DNA from: Shimia sp. CNT1-13L.2
GTDB lineage: Bacteria > Pseudomonadota > Alphaproteobacteria > Rhodobacterales > Rhodobacteraceae
Reading direction: 5' to 3'
Assembly: GCF_024331145.1 (NCBI RefSeq)
Contig: NZ_JANDJO010000009.1
Span: 62,001 to 126,000 of the forward strand
DNA: 64,000 bases
Part shown: piece by piece, positions 26,030 through 36,080 of the stretch
Layout of the letters: each line of letters begins with the position of its first letter
Numbering within the stretch: position 1 is the first letter of the stretch
Program-made: the position numbers and the translations under genes
The notes under the pieces: generated by a model
The model's input: only the letters and a program-made list of their open reading frames with translations
Told to the model about the DNA's origin: nothing
The model's database searches: none

Positions 26030-26045
26030 TTACCAACTGTTTAAC
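26030..26045. promoter_or_regulatory. CtrA-like box upstream of motB
   Basis: TTAC (26030-26033), seven bases, TTAAC (26041-26045), one mismatch to TTAA-N7-TTAAC, about 47-62 bp upstream of the motB start. Confidence 0.4.
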
Positions 26046-26065
26046 GGTTCAAATGCAACAGAAAT

Positions 26066-26779
26066 TCAGGGATGGTCCGGTGCCATGTCTTCCGACAACC
26101 GCGTCAGGAAACTCTGTCGGTCAAGACCCGGGGGAATCGGTGGCAAGACACGCACCGTGATGGTTCCGGGATATTTCAACAGCGTCCCCGAGGGCCAACA
26201 TCCGCCGGAGTTCAAAAGGATCGGCACCACCGGCACCTGTGCCTTGGCATAAAGCACCCCGATCCCCGATTGTATGCGGCCCTTGTCATGCCGTCGCCGT
26301 GTACCGGCGGGAAAGATCAACAGGTTCCGCCCGCCCCTGACCACGGCCACACCCTTGTCCAGCGCTTCGCGCATGCCATCCACCGATCCGCCGCGATCCA
26401 CCGGAATGTGCCCGACTCCCTGCGCCACCATCCCGACAATCGGATAGCCAAACACCTCTTTCTTGGCGAACATCACCGGGTCAGGCAGCAACTCCTGAAA
26501 GAACAGGGTCTCCCACGAGGATTCATGCTGTGACGCAATCAGGAATGGCGCCGCCGGCAGGTTCTCACGCCCCAAAATCTCGTGACGCACACCACAGACG
26601 AAGCGCAATAGCCACATCTGTAGGCGCAGGTACCGACATCCCAACCCCACGAGAAAGCGGCGCGGCATCCACAACACGGGAAAGCACAGCAGGAACGGCA
26701 GGAAACACAGCACGGAAAGCACGTAAAACCCCGTGCTTCGCAACTGGATACCCAAAGTGGCGGTTTGGCTTGATGACAT
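26066..26779 (-). CDS. 1-acyl-sn-glycerol-3-phosphate acyltransferase (PlsC family)
   Basis: About 237 residues, with an N-terminal hydrophobic region (about 10-45) anchoring it to the inner membrane. The acyltransferase motif reads ASQHESSWET, i.e. His-x4-Glu rather than His-x4-Asp, a variant seen in some PlsC relatives. Motif III-like LLIFPAGTRRRHDKGRIQSG and motif IV-like VPVVPILLNSGGCWPSG follow. It transfers acyl chains to lysophospholipid for membrane lipid synthesis. The start at 26779 is preferred; a GTG at 26815 is possible. It lies divergent from tamA and downstream of no obvious partner. Confidence 0.85.
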   Translation of the reverse strand: MSSSQTATLGIQLRSTGFYVLSVLCFLPFLLCFPVLWMPRRFLVGLGCRYLRLQMWLLRFVCGVRHEILGRENLPAAPFLIASQHESSWETLFFQELLPDPVMFAKKEVFGYPIVGMVAQGVGHIPVDRGGSVDGMREALDKGVAVVRGGRNLLIFPAGTRRRHDKGRIQSGIGVLYAKAQVPVVPILLNSGGCWPSGTLLKYPGTITVRVLPPIPPGLDRQSFLTRLSEDMAPDHP

Positions 26780-26994
26780 GCCCCAGAATACCCGTTTCAA
26801 ATTCGCGTTTCCCACCCCCGGTTCGGCGCAGGCTATCAGGTCACACTATCCATTGCGCGACTCGAGAGAGCAACCTTCGGCCATTCATCGCGCATTTTGC
26901 AAACAACTGATGAAATCCCGCCACGCGCTATGGTCTCCCGATGGTGTCTCGCCTAATTTGCCAGCAAGAGAGTTTCGGTTTTGGAGATTGCCCA

Positions 26995-28779
26995 ATGCGC
27001 CCGCGCCTGCGCCAGATGCTTGCCTGCGCCACGCTCGGCCTGGCCCTGAGCGCGCCAGCGCCTGCCGCTTTGGCCTTCGAAACCCGCGTTGACGCCCCCG
27101 AAGATCTGATCCGACGCATTGAATCCGCCTCGCTTGTCTTTACAGCCAAGGCCGAGGGCATCACGGAACCGCAAGACATTCTGGCGATGGCGAATGCCGA
27201 TTACCGCCGCATCCTCTCGGTGCTTTACGACCTTGGGTATTTCGGGCCGACAATCGACATTCGCCTCAACGGTCGCGAGGTCGCGTCCTTTCCGCCCTTC
27301 CAGCCCCTGAAACAGGTCACCAGCGTGGAGTACCGGGTCGAGCCCGGGCCGAAGTTCGTCTTTGGCACCACCCGCATCGCCCCGCTCGCACCCGCGACGG
27401 AACTTCCCGAAGGCTTTGCCACCGGTGAAACCGCCAATACGGCGGCCATCCGAAATGCCGCACAGGCCGGGGTAGACGCATGGCGCGCCGCTGGTCACGC
27501 CAAGGCCCGCGTCTCGCAACAGGACATACGCGCCAACCATCGCAACGCAACGCTCTCTGCCGATTTGCGCCTCTCGCCAGGTCAGAAACTCAGCTTTGGC
27601 AACCTCACCCTTTCCGGTGAGTCCGCGGTAAGCGAACGCCGCCTGCGCAAGATCATCTCGCTGCCCACCGGCGAAACCTTTGATCCGGACGAGCTTGACC
27701 GCATTTCCAAACGTCTGCGGCGCACAGGCATCTTCCGATCGGTCGCCATCACGGAATCAGAGACTGTTTCACCGCAAAATGAAATGGACATCGACGTCGC
27801 GCTTCAGGACAACAAGCCCCGGCGCATCGGGTTTGGTGCCGAGTTTGAATCCCGTGATGGCGTCTCTGTCTCTGCCTACTGGCTGCATCGCAACCTTCTG
27901 GGTGGCGGCGAACGCCTGCGCATCGAGGGCGAGGCCTCGGGGATCGGTGCCCAGACCGGCGGCACCGACTATCGTTTCGATTCCGAACTGATCCGCCCTG
28001 CCACCCTTGGTGCGGATACCGATCTCGCCATCGGGCTGACTGCGGAACGGATCAACGATCCGCTCTACACCCTGGAAAGCGCCTCGGCCCGCATCGGGTT
28101 CAACCGCCTCGTGTCGGACAAGCTCACCGTCTATGCCGGTCTGCAACTTGAAACCAACGATGTCACCGATGACTTCGGCAACCGCAGCTTCCAGTTCCTC
28201 GGCCTGCCCCTTGTCGCCACTTATGACGGGCGCGACGACGAATTGGACACCACCTCCGGCCTCTACTCCCGCGTGATCCTGATGCCCTATCTGGGCTACA
28301 GCGGCACCGAATCCGGCACCTACCTCCTCTCCGACACCCGCGCCTACCGCAGCCTGGGTGAACGGGTGGTGGCCGCCGGGCGCTTTCAGCTGGGTGCCGT
28401 CTTTGGTCCCGACCTTGCCAACACCCCGCCCGACCTCCTCTTCCTCTCCGGCGGCGGCGGCACCGTGCGCGGCCAGCCCTTCCAGTCTAACTTCATCACG
28501 ACCGGCGGCAATGACAGCGGCGGCCTCTCGTTCCTCGGCTTCTCCGGAGAAATGCGCATCCGCACCACCCGCAACATCTCGGCGGTTGCCTTCTACGATG
28601 CAGGCTTCATCGGCGAGAGCACTAACTTTACTTCGGGCGGAGAATGGCATTCCGGCGCAGGCGTGGGCATCCGCTATCACACCGGCATTGGCCCGATCCG
28701 CGTTGACATCGCCGGCCCCGTCTCCGGAAGCAACTCCGGCGGCGTGCAACTCTACATCGGCATAGGACAGGCCTTCTGA
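26995..28779 (+). CDS. tamA: Outer-membrane TamA-type BamA-superfamily protein
   Basis: A 594-residue Omp85 protein. The signal peptide is MRPRLRQMLACATLGLALSA, with cleavage near ALA-FE. Three POTRA-like repeats span about 30-260 (GNLTLSGESAVSERRLRKII is a clear POTRA). The C-terminal Bac_surface_Ag barrel follows (about 270-594), with the lid/turn motif GGGGTVRGQPFQSN and a C-terminal Phe typical of OMP insertion. With the adjacent tamB gene it forms the TAM complex that inserts outer-membrane proteins or moves lipids. GGAG precedes the start by nine bases. The tamB ATG overlaps its TGA by one base. Confidence 0.92.
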   Translation: MRPRLRQMLACATLGLALSAPAPAALAFETRVDAPEDLIRRIESASLVFTAKAEGITEPQDILAMANADYRRILSVLYDLGYFGPTIDIRLNGREVASFPPFQPLKQVTSVEYRVEPGPKFVFGTTRIAPLAPATELPEGFATGETANTAAIRNAAQAGVDAWRAAGHAKARVSQQDIRANHRNATLSADLRLSPGQKLSFGNLTLSGESAVSERRLRKIISLPTGETFDPDELDRISKRLRRTGIFRSVAITESETVSPQNEMDIDVALQDNKPRRIGFGAEFESRDGVSVSAYWLHRNLLGGGERLRIEGEASGIGAQTGGTDYRFDSELIRPATLGADTDLAIGLTAERINDPLYTLESASARIGFNRLVSDKLTVYAGLQLETNDVTDDFGNRSFQFLGLPLVATYDGRDDELDTTSGLYSRVILMPYLGYSGTESGTYLLSDTRAYRSLGERVVAAGRFQLGAVFGPDLANTPPDLLFLSGGGGTVRGQPFQSNFITTGGNDSGGLSFLGFSGEMRIRTTRNISAVAFYDAGFIGESTNFTSGGEWHSGAGVGIRYHTGIGPIRVDIAGPVSGSNSGGVQLYIGIGQAF

Positions 28780-31700
28780 TGCGCGCCCTTTTCCTCATCT
28801 TCGCCCTTCTGTGGCCCGTCACCGCCCTTTCCCAGGAAGACGACAAGGGTGCCCTGACCCGCATGTTGCAGGACGCCCTGTCCGGCGCAGGCCGCGAGGT
28901 CGTGATCGATGGCTTCAAGGGCGCCCTCAGCGCGCAGGCCACGCTGTCCCAGATGACGATCTCCGACGACACCGGTGTCTGGCTCACCCTCAAGGATGCC
29001 ACGCTTGATTGGAACCGCGCCGCCCTCTTGCGGGGCCGGATCGAGATCAACCGCCTGTCCGCCGCCGAAATCTACCTGCCGCGCCTCCCGGCCTCTGAAC
29101 CCTCCGCCCCCTCTCCCGAAGCCACGCCGTTCTCGCTGCCCGATCTTCCGGTTTCCGTGAACATCGGCACCCTTCAGATCGACAAGATCACATTGGGCAA
29201 GGACGTCCTTGGCCATCCGCTCGAGGCGCGCCTCACGGGATCTGTTGCACTCGCCGACGGCCAAGGCACAACCCGCCTGCAAGTTCTCCGCACGGATGAC
29301 GTGTCCGGTGAAATCTCGCTGCTTGGAGGCTTTGCCAACGAGACCCGCAATCTCGACATCAACCTGAGGGTCACCGAGGCGCAAGATGGCCTGATTGCCA
29401 ACCTCGCGAACCTTCCCGGCAAACCTTCCCTCAGCCTGAGCGTCGAGGGCAGCGGCCCGATCCAGACCATCGAAACCAGCATCGCCCTCGCCACTGATGG
29501 CCAGCCCCGCCTACAGGGCACCGTGGCAACACAGGTCGACGAAGAGACTGGCATCAGCGCCCTTCACGTCGACATTGGCGGCGATCTTGCCCCGCTTTTC
29601 GCGCCCGACTATCGGGCCTTCTTCGGCCAGAACATCTCGCTTACCTCGGTCCTTCGCCAGATCCCAGACGGCAGCACCCGGCTCGATCAGCTGCTCCTGA
29701 CCTCCCGCGCCCTGAACCTGTCCGGCGACCTGGTTCTGGCGCCCGACCGCCTGCCCCAGCGGTTCGCCCTCGACATCGCGCTGGCCGATCCGACGGCCGA
29801 AAGCATCCTCCTCCCGCTGCCCGGCGTCCGCACCTCCCTCGGCAGCGCCAATCTCAAGGCGCGCTTTGATGCGGAACGCGGCAATACCTGGACCCTGTCG
29901 GGCGATATCCAAAACCTCGTTCAACCCGATCTGACCATCGGCCAGACCATATTGGCCGGTCAGGGCGTGATTGCCCCGAACACCCCCAAATCCGTCAGCG
30001 CCGCGATCTCGGCCAATGCCACAGGCATCACGGCAACCGATCCCGCCAATGACGCCGTCGCCGCGGCCATCGGTGACACCGCCCTCTTCACCCTGCGCGG
30101 CCAATGGCGTGAAGGCGGCCCGCTGGAAATCGAACGCCTCGGCGTTGAGACCTCCGACAGCACGCTGCGCGCCAAAGCCACCATCAACGGTCCCGCCACC
30201 AACCCGACGATCGACACCTCAATCCTCGCCAATATCTCGGATCTGGCGGGGCTCCGTCCTATTGCCCAACGCGCCCTGTCCGGACAGATCAGCGCAAATG
30301 CGAACGGCACCCTCATGCCTCTCGCAGGGAGTTTTGACCTTGTCGCGCAAGTGACTGGGAACAACCTCAAACTCGATCATCCCCAGGCTGACGCGCTTCT
30401 CGAAGGCACCTCACGTATCTCGGTCAGCGTAAATCGCGACGAAACCGGTGTCTCGATCCCAGAGCTGAGCGTTCTCTCGGACGCCGTGAGCGCCACCGGA
30501 ACCGCCCTGCTGCGGACCGGACAAAGCCGCTATGACATCTCGCTTGCACTGGATGAACTGGCCCGCATCGTGCCTGACATCAGCGGCCCGGTTTCGCTAA
30601 TTTCCGCCGGAACAGAGACTGATCTGGGCTGGGATGCCACCCTCGAAGCCACCGGCCCCGGAGCCACCCGCCTCTCGGCCACCGCAACAACGCGACAGTC
30701 GCTCATCAACGCCCGCATCGACGCCGTAACCCAGGCCCTCTCGGACCTGTTCCCTGATTTGAAAGGCAATTCCGCGCTTCAAGCCGAAGTCTCCCAGACA
30801 GCTGATGGCTGGCGCTTCCAAACCAACGGTACAGGGCCGGCAGGCACATCCCTTGAAAGCGCCGGCACCCTCTCCGCGGATTTCGCAACAGGCGCACTTG
30901 TTGCCAAGGGTGATTTCCCCCTTGCCGCGCTAAACCGCATGTTGAAACCCAACGCCATTCAGGGCACCGCCGCTTTCGACTTAGCGCTTGATGGCGCATT
31001 GTCGCCAGAGAACCTGCGCGGCACCATTCGGACCGACAACACACGCCTGTCCCTGCCCGATCTCCAGATGGCCCTGAACAATATACGCTCACAGGTCACG
31101 CTCGCGAACGGAACCGCCGACCTCTCTGTCGATGGCGACGTGGCCGCTGGTGGGGCGATCTCTGTGCGCGGCAACACCACGCTTTCCGCTCCCTTCAACG
31201 GCAATATCTCGACATCTCTTCAGGCGGTCCGGGTCAAATACGAAGCCCTCGCCGAAACCATACTCAATGGCGAGGTCACCCTGTCAGGGCCACTGACCGG
31301 CGGGGCCTTGATCGCCGGAGACATCCTGCTTGATCCCACCGAGATCCGCGTTTCCACCACCAGCGGTTCCGGCAGCGCGGGCACCGCCATCACCCATATC
31401 GGCGAGCCCGCCAGCGTGCGCCGCACCCGCGATCGGGCCGGCGTCATTGCCACCACCTCCGGTGGCGCATCCACCCCGTTTGACCTCAACCTCGCCATTT
31501 CCGCGCCCAACCGTTTCTTCGTGCGCGGCCTTGGCCTCGACTCCGAATTCGGCGGCGCGCTCACATTGACCGGCACCACGGCCAATCCCATCGCCTCAGG
31601 TGAATTCGAACTCCTGCGGGGCCGCCTCAACTTCCTCGCCCGCCGTTTCGACCTGACCGAAGGCCTCGTAACCCTCGCAGGAAGCTTCACACCCGATATT

Positions 31701-32171
31701 CGCCTTGTGGCGTCCACCGAATCCGCGGATGCGACGTTCGACATCATCCTCGAAGGCAGTGCAGACGCCCCTGAAATCTCGATCACGTCTTCCCCCGAGA
31801 TGGCCGAGGACGAAGCGCTGGCCCAGCTACTCTTCGGCTCGTCCGCCTCGGAAATTTCCCCGCTTCAGGCCGCCCGCCTCGCCAATGCGGTTGCCAGTAT
31901 GTCCGGCGGTGGGGGCGGCAACCTGTTCGGCGGCCTGCGCAATTCGGTTGGCATCGACGATCTCGATGTCTCTACCGACGCCAATGGTCAAACCGAGATC
32001 ACGGCAGGCAAATATATCAACGACAACATCTATTCCGAGATCGGGATCGACGGTGAGGGCAACTCCTCGATCAGCCTCAACCTCGATGTCACCCGCAGCC
32101 TGACCGTCAAGGGACAGGTCGGGGCCGACGCCAACACCGGCATCGGACTGTTCTACCAGAAAGACTACTGA
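28779..32171 (+). CDS. tamB: TamB-type translocation/assembly module protein (AsmA/DUF490 superfamily)
   Basis: A 1130-residue periplasm-spanning protein. The first ~20 residues (MRALFLIFALLWPVTALSQE) are a signal peptide or anchor. The rest is long repetitive beta structure typical of TamB bridge proteins, ending with the DUF490 domain (about 790-1130), which includes FELLRGRLNFLARRFDLTEG, FTPDIRLVASTESADATFDI and DEALAQLLFGSSASEISPLQ, with KYINDNIYSEIGIDGEGNSS near the end. It connects the inner membrane to TamA. The TGATG overlap with tamA implies coupled translation. Confidence 0.92.
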   Translation: MRALFLIFALLWPVTALSQEDDKGALTRMLQDALSGAGREVVIDGFKGALSAQATLSQMTISDDTGVWLTLKDATLDWNRAALLRGRIEINRLSAAEIYLPRLPASEPSAPSPEATPFSLPDLPVSVNIGTLQIDKITLGKDVLGHPLEARLTGSVALADGQGTTRLQVLRTDDVSGEISLLGGFANETRNLDINLRVTEAQDGLIANLANLPGKPSLSLSVEGSGPIQTIETSIALATDGQPRLQGTVATQVDEETGISALHVDIGGDLAPLFAPDYRAFFGQNISLTSVLRQIPDGSTRLDQLLLTSRALNLSGDLVLAPDRLPQRFALDIALADPTAESILLPLPGVRTSLGSANLKARFDAERGNTWTLSGDIQNLVQPDLTIGQTILAGQGVIAPNTPKSVSAAISANATGITATDPANDAVAAAIGDTALFTLRGQWREGGPLEIERLGVETSDSTLRAKATINGPATNPTIDTSILANISDLAGLRPIAQRALSGQISANANGTLMPLAGSFDLVAQVTGNNLKLDHPQADALLEGTSRISVSVNRDETGVSIPELSVLSDAVSATGTALLRTGQSRYDISLALDELARIVPDISGPVSLISAGTETDLGWDATLEATGPGATRLSATATTRQSLINARIDAVTQALSDLFPDLKGNSALQAEVSQTADGWRFQTNGTGPAGTSLESAGTLSADFATGALVAKGDFPLAALNRMLKPNAIQGTAAFDLALDGALSPENLRGTIRTDNTRLSLPDLQMALNNIRSQVTLANGTADLSVDGDVAAGGAISVRGNTTLSAPFNGNISTSLQAVRVKYEALAETILNGEVTLSGPLTGGALIAGDILLDPTEIRVSTTSGSGSAGTAITHIGEPASVRRTRDRAGVIATTSGGASTPFDLNLAISAPNRFFVRGLGLDSEFGGALTLTGTTANPIASGEFELLRGRLNFLARRFDLTEGLVTLAGSFTPDIRLVASTESADATFDIILEGSADAPEISITSSPEMAEDEALAQLLFGSSASEISPLQAARLANAVASMSGGGGGNLFGGLRNSVGIDDLDVSTDANGQTEITAGKYINDNIYSEIGIDGEGNSSISLNLDVTRSLTVKGQVGADANTGIGLFYQKDY

Positions 32172-32177
32172 TACGAA

Positions 32178-32204
32178 AAAGGGCGCCCGCACGGGACGCC
32201 CTTT
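32178..32204 (-). terminator. Terminator between tamB and icd, best on the minus strand
   Basis: AAAGGGCG (32178-32185) pairs with CGCCCTTT (32197-32204), loop of 11. On the minus strand the stem is followed by TTTTTCG, giving a good icd terminator; on the plus strand the T-tract is shorter. Confidence 0.75.
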
Positions 32205-32226
32205 CCAGTCTCTATTTCAGCGCGAT

Positions 32227-34443
32227 TTAGTCGATGATCGCGTTCAGCGTTGCCGACGGGCGCATCACTTTCGCCTTCAGCTCAACGCTCGGACGGTAGT
32301 AACCACCGATGTCCGCGGCCGGGCCCTGAGCGGCTGCCAGCTCGGCCAGGATCGCCTCTTCACCATCGGCCAGCGCCTTGGCAATGCCCGCGAACTCGGC
32401 CGCCAGATCGGCGTCGTCACCCTGTGCCGCCAGGGCTTCGGCCCAGTAGCGTGCAAACCAGTAGTGGCTGTCACGGTTGTCCGGCTGGCCAACCTTGCGC
32501 GACGGCGACTTGTTGTTGTCGAGAATACCCTGCGTGGCTTCTTCCGCCGCACGGCCCAGAACACCCGCTTTCGCGTTGCCCTTCACGTCCGCCAGGAAGT
32601 TCAGCGATTCACCCAGGGCACAGAACTCACCCATCGAGTCCCAGCGCAGGTGGTTTTCTTCCACCAACTGCTGAACGTGCTTGGGCGCCGAGCCACCAGC
32701 ACCGGTTTCGAACAGACCGCCACCTTTCATCAGCTTCACGATCGACAGCATCTTGGCCGAGGTGCCCAGTTCCAGGATCGGGAACAGGTCGGTCAGGTAG
32801 TCACGCAGCACGTTGCCGGTGATGGCGATGCTGTCGTTGCCTGCGGTGATGGTCTTCAGCGACTGTGCGGTTGCTTCGCGCGGTGCCATGATCTGGAACA
32901 GGTCGGTCTTGCCAGCCGCTTCCAGCGCCGGCTTCACGTATTCGATCAGCTGGGCATCGTGGGCGCGGTTTGCGTCCAGCCAGAAGATCGCTTCCGAACC
33001 GGTCAGACGCTGACGATCCATCGCCAGTTCGATCCAGTTCTCGATCGGAGCCTTTTTCACGGTGCACGAACGCCAGATGTCACCGGCTTCCACGTCGTGG
33101 CTGTGCAGGGTCTCGCCATTGGCCAGAACAATGCGGATGGTACCATCTGCGGGGGCTTCAAAGGTGGTCGGGTGCGAACCGTATTCTTCCGCTTTCTGCG
33201 CCATCAGGCCGACGTTGGCGACGGCACCGGCGGTGGTCACGTCCAGCGCGCCGTTGGCTTTGAAGAAATTGATGGTCTCGTCATAGACGGTCGCATAGCA
33301 GCGGTCAGGAATGACACAGTTGGTGTCGCCCTTGGCGCCGGTCTCGTCCCAGCCCTTGCCGCCTGCGCGGATCACGGCCGGCATCGAGGCGTCGATGATC
33401 ACGTCCGACGGCACGTGCAGGTTGGTGATGCCCTTGTCGCTGTCGACCATGTACATCGACGGACGCTCGAGCGCCGCGATCTCGGCTTTGATCTCGTCTG
33501 CGTTCGACAGGCTGTCGACGGCAGCCAGAACCGCACCAAGGCCCGAGTTCGGCGCGCCACCAGCGGCGGCAATTGCCTCGCCGTGCTTGTCCCAAACCGG
33601 GCCAAGCCATGCCTTGACCGCGTGGCCAAAGATGATCGGATCCGACACTTTCATCATGGTCGCTTTCATGTGAAGCGAGAACATGGTGCCGTCATTCTTG
33701 GTGTCTTCGATGGCGTCTGCCAGGAACGCGCCAAGCGCCTTGGCCGACATGAAGGTCGCGTCTGCAACGGTGCCTTCTTCCAGCGGCCAGCCGTCTTTCA
33801 GAACGGTGACCGAACCGTCTTTGCCGACGAATTCGATCTTCGCGTCGCCTGCCTGACCGGCGGCGATGGTGGCCGAAACTTCGTTGGCATAGAAATCATT
33901 GCCCGGCATCGACGACACTTTGGTCTTGCTGTCGGCCACCCATTCGCCCATCGAGTGCGGGTTGTTCTGGGCATAGTTCTTCACCGCGCGGGCGGCACGG
34001 CGGTCCGAGTTGCCTTCACGCAGAACCGGGTTCACGGCCGAACCCTTGATGGTGTCGTAACGGGCGCGGATCGCCTTTTCTTCGTCGGTCTGCGGATCTT
34101 CCGGATAGGCCGGGATGTCATAGCCCTGCGCCTGGAGTTCCTCGATGGCAGCAACCAGCTGCGGCACCGATGCCGAGATGTTCGGCAGCTTGATGACGTT
34201 TGCGTCCGGGGTTTTCACCAGTTCGCCCAGCGCGGCCAGATCGTCCGACTGGCGCTGTGCGTCGATCAGGTTCTCGGGGAAGGTCGCGATGATACGGCCA
34301 GACAGCGAAATGTCCGGGGTGCCAACGGTGATTCCGGCGGCGGAAACGAACTTGCGGATGATCGGGAGAAACGAAGCCGATGCCAGCTCGGGCGCTTCGT
34401 CTACAATTGTATACAAAATATCGGGTTTCGATGTATCGGCCAT
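32227..34443 (-). CDS. icd: Monomeric NADP-dependent isocitrate dehydrogenase
   Basis: A 738-residue cytoplasmic TCA-cycle enzyme converting isocitrate to 2-oxoglutarate with NADP. The length and sequence match the monomeric IDH class, unrelated in size to the 400-residue dimeric enzyme. Diagnostic stretches: [20 protein letters not shown] at the N-terminus, [60 protein letters not shown], and [20 protein letters not shown]. An AGGTAGGGA precedes the ATG. It stands alone between tamB (convergent) and the polysaccharide operon upstream. Confidence 0.97.
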   Translation of the reverse strand: MADTSKPDILYTIVDEAPELASASFLPIIRKFVSAAGITVGTPDISLSGRIIATFPENLIDAQRQSDDLAALGELVKTPDANVIKLPNISASVPQLVAAIEELQAQGYDIPAYPEDPQTDEEKAIRARYDTIKGSAVNPVLREGNSDRRAARAVKNYAQNNPHSMGEWVADSKTKVSSMPGNDFYANEVSATIAAGQAGDAKIEFVGKDGSVTVLKDGWPLEEGTVADATFMSAKALGAFLADAIEDTKNDGTMFSLHMKATMMKVSDPIIFGHAVKAWLGPVWDKHGEAIAAAGGAPNSGLGAVLAAVDSLSNADEIKAEIAALERPSMYMVDSDKGITNLHVPSDVIIDASMPAVIRAGGKGWDETGAKGDTNCVIPDRCYATVYDETINFFKANGALDVTTAGAVANVGLMAQKAEEYGSHPTTFEAPADGTIRIVLANGETLHSHDVEAGDIWRSCTVKKAPIENWIELAMDRQRLTGSEAIFWLDANRAHDAQLIEYVKPALEAAGKTDLFQIMAPREATAQSLKTITAGNDSIAITGNVLRDYLTDLFPILELGTSAKMLSIVKLMKGGGLFETGAGGSAPKHVQQLVEENHLRWDSMGEFCALGESLNFLADVKGNAKAGVLGRAAEEATQGILDNNKSPSRKVGQPDNRDSHYWFARYWAEALAAQGDDADLAAEFAGIAKALADGEEAILAELAAAQGPAADIGGYYRPSVELKAKVMRPSATLNAIID

Positions 34444-34634
34444 TTTATTCCCTACCTTTCAGAGTTTCAGGAAGTTCTGGTGACTTACGTAGCGAGGCTA
34501 CCAACTCTCTTGCGATGCCGCCGTGCAGCGACAAACTGTATGCCGCCCGTTTAAAACACGACAACGCGAATTTCAATTGACGCTTTGCCCTTCATGGGGA
34601 GACACAATGCCACGGTATGCAATGGTATGCAATT

Positions 34635-35252
34635 CTACTTTTGCACTTTCGGCATGGCCCGCATCCGCCGATTCAGCGTGGCTAGAATCATCCGCAGATC
34701 CATGCAGACGCTGCGATGCCGAGCATAGATCAGGTCAAGCCGCGCCTTTGTCGGAATACAGCGCCGCTCATATACGGCTTCGGTTTCCGCTGCCGTTGTG
34801 CAGGGCGCAATCAGCGCCTCTTCCCGCTTGTGAAACACGACCGTGGCCAGGCCGGTCACACCGGGGCGATCCTTGAGAACCTCGCCATAAAGGTCGGGAA
34901 ACCGCTCAACATACCGGCGCAACGGCGGGCGCGGCCCGACATAACCCATGTCACCCTTGAAGATGTTCCAAAGCTGCGGCAGCTCATCCACCCGCGTCCT
35001 GCGCATGAAACGGCCAATCGGCGTGATCCGCGCCACCTTGTCACCACCGGCAACACCACTGTCATTATCGTCATGGGTCATGGTGCGGAACTTGTAGAGC
35101 ATGAACGGCTTGCATCCGCGCGTCATCCGCTCCTGCCGAAAGAACACGGGGCGCCCGTCAAGGATCAGCACCGCAATAGTCACAATGATGATCACCGGCA
35201 CTAGAAACGGCGCCATCAGGATCACCAGTACAATATCCATCACCCGGCTCAT
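34635..35252 (-). CDS. Undecaprenyl-phosphate sugar-phosphate transferase (initiating, PssA/WcaJ C-domain type)
   Basis: About 205 residues, starting with one transmembrane helix (MSRVMDIVLVILMAPFLVPV onward) and the bacterial sugar transferase domain. Hallmarks: VFFRQERMTRGCKPFMLYKF with RTM, IGRFMRRTRVDELPQLWNIF, KGDMGYVGPRPPLRRYVE, and DRPGVTGLATV. This enzyme puts the first sugar-1-phosphate on undecaprenyl phosphate to begin repeat-unit synthesis. The start at 35252 has GGAGGAG eight bases upstream and overlaps the preceding gene by 4 bp. It is the last gene of the minus-strand nucleotide-sugar operon. Confidence 0.92.
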   Translation of the reverse strand: MSRVMDIVLVILMAPFLVPVIIIVTIAVLILDGRPVFFRQERMTRGCKPFMLYKFRTMTHDDNDSGVAGGDKVARITPIGRFMRRTRVDELPQLWNIFKGDMGYVGPRPPLRRYVERFPDLYGEVLKDRPGVTGLATVVFHKREEALIAPCTTAAETEAVYERRCIPTKARLDLIYARHRSVCMDLRMILATLNRRMRAMPKVQK

Positions 35253-36058
35253 GCGGTTTCTCCTCCAAGGGCGCGCCACTCTGCAATCATCTCATCCGCA
35301 CCTACAGGCTCTGAATTCCCAAGAACAGTGTCGAGTTTTACCGTCTCCAACACAACAACAGGCACCGCCCCGTCCGGCGCATCGCGCCACTGCATCGCCT
35401 TGCCCGCCGCCTGCACAAGGGCTTCCATCGCAACCGGCGTCGGGTTCGCCACGTTGACCACATCAGGCAGGAAATCAGTCTCCAACAAGGCCAGAACAGT
35501 CTCTGAAAACCGGCTCACCGAAAGGTAACTGCGCCGTGGTCCCTGCCCATCCGCAAACCGGTCAAGCGTCAGGACACCGGGCCGTTCGATCGCCCCGAAC
35601 AGGCTCTCGGCCCCCACGACATTCGCCATCCGCATCAGGCAGGTCTCGATCCCGTCAACCGGATTGGCCTGCACCCACCGCTCCATCGCCAGCTTGGCCT
35701 TGCCGTAGTCCGTCACCGGTATGGTCTCGCCCCCTTCCGACAGCGACACCCCCGGACCATAGACCGCCGACGACGAACACTGCAGCACCCGGTTCGCACC
35801 GCACTGCTGTGCAAGTGTCATGGCCTCTTGTGCCAGCGTCACGTTCATCGAAAGATCAGCACCGCCCGGCGTCACGCCCCAAAGCGCCAGCACGGCATCG
35901 GCGCGAACCGGCGCCTGCAACGGCCACGAACCGTCCGCCCGCGACAGCCACACAACCCGCCAGCCCTTGGGCGCCGACATCTCCCAATACCGGCGCAGCA
36001 GGCGGCCAAGTTTTCCGCCCGCCCCGGTCACCAGCAATATCCGCTCGGCAGATGCCAC
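35249..36058 (-). CDS. NAD-dependent epimerase/dehydratase family protein
   Basis: About 269 residues, extended SDR fold. LLVTGAGGKLGRLLRRYW is the NAD-binding GxxGxxG motif. QCSSSAVYGPGVSLSE and TDYGKAKLAMERW provide the Ser...Tyr-x3-Lys active site (YGKAK). It probably reshapes a nucleotide-linked sugar, but the exact reaction is not evident. The start is taken as the GTG at 36058, which follows GGGAGGG by about five bases; longer frames upstream are not homologous. It overlaps the initiating transferase by 4 bp and lies 22 bp after ugd. Confidence 0.82.
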   Translation of the reverse strand: MASAERILLVTGAGGKLGRLLRRYWEMSAPKGWRVVWLSRADGSWPLQAPVRADAVLALWGVTPGGADLSMNVTLAQEAMTLAQQCGANRVLQCSSSAVYGPGVSLSEGGETIPVTDYGKAKLAMERWVQANPVDGIETCLMRMANVVGAESLFGAIERPGVLTLDRFADGQGPRRSYLSVSRFSETVLALLETDFLPDVVNVANPTPVAMEALVQAAGKAMQWRDAPDGAVPVVVLETVKLDTVLGNSEPVGADEMIAEWRALGGETA

Positions 36059-36080
36059 ACGACCCTCCCGGCCCCTGGCC

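Noticed and set aside
26066-26779. Acyltransferase motif His-x4-Glu instead of His-x4-Asp as a sign of inactivation
   Set aside because: The variant is known among PlsC relatives and the remaining motifs are intact, so no loss of function is claimed.
32464-34554. 696-codon plus-strand open frame across icd
   Set aside because: Antisense to the isocitrate dehydrogenase gene; no motifs of its own.
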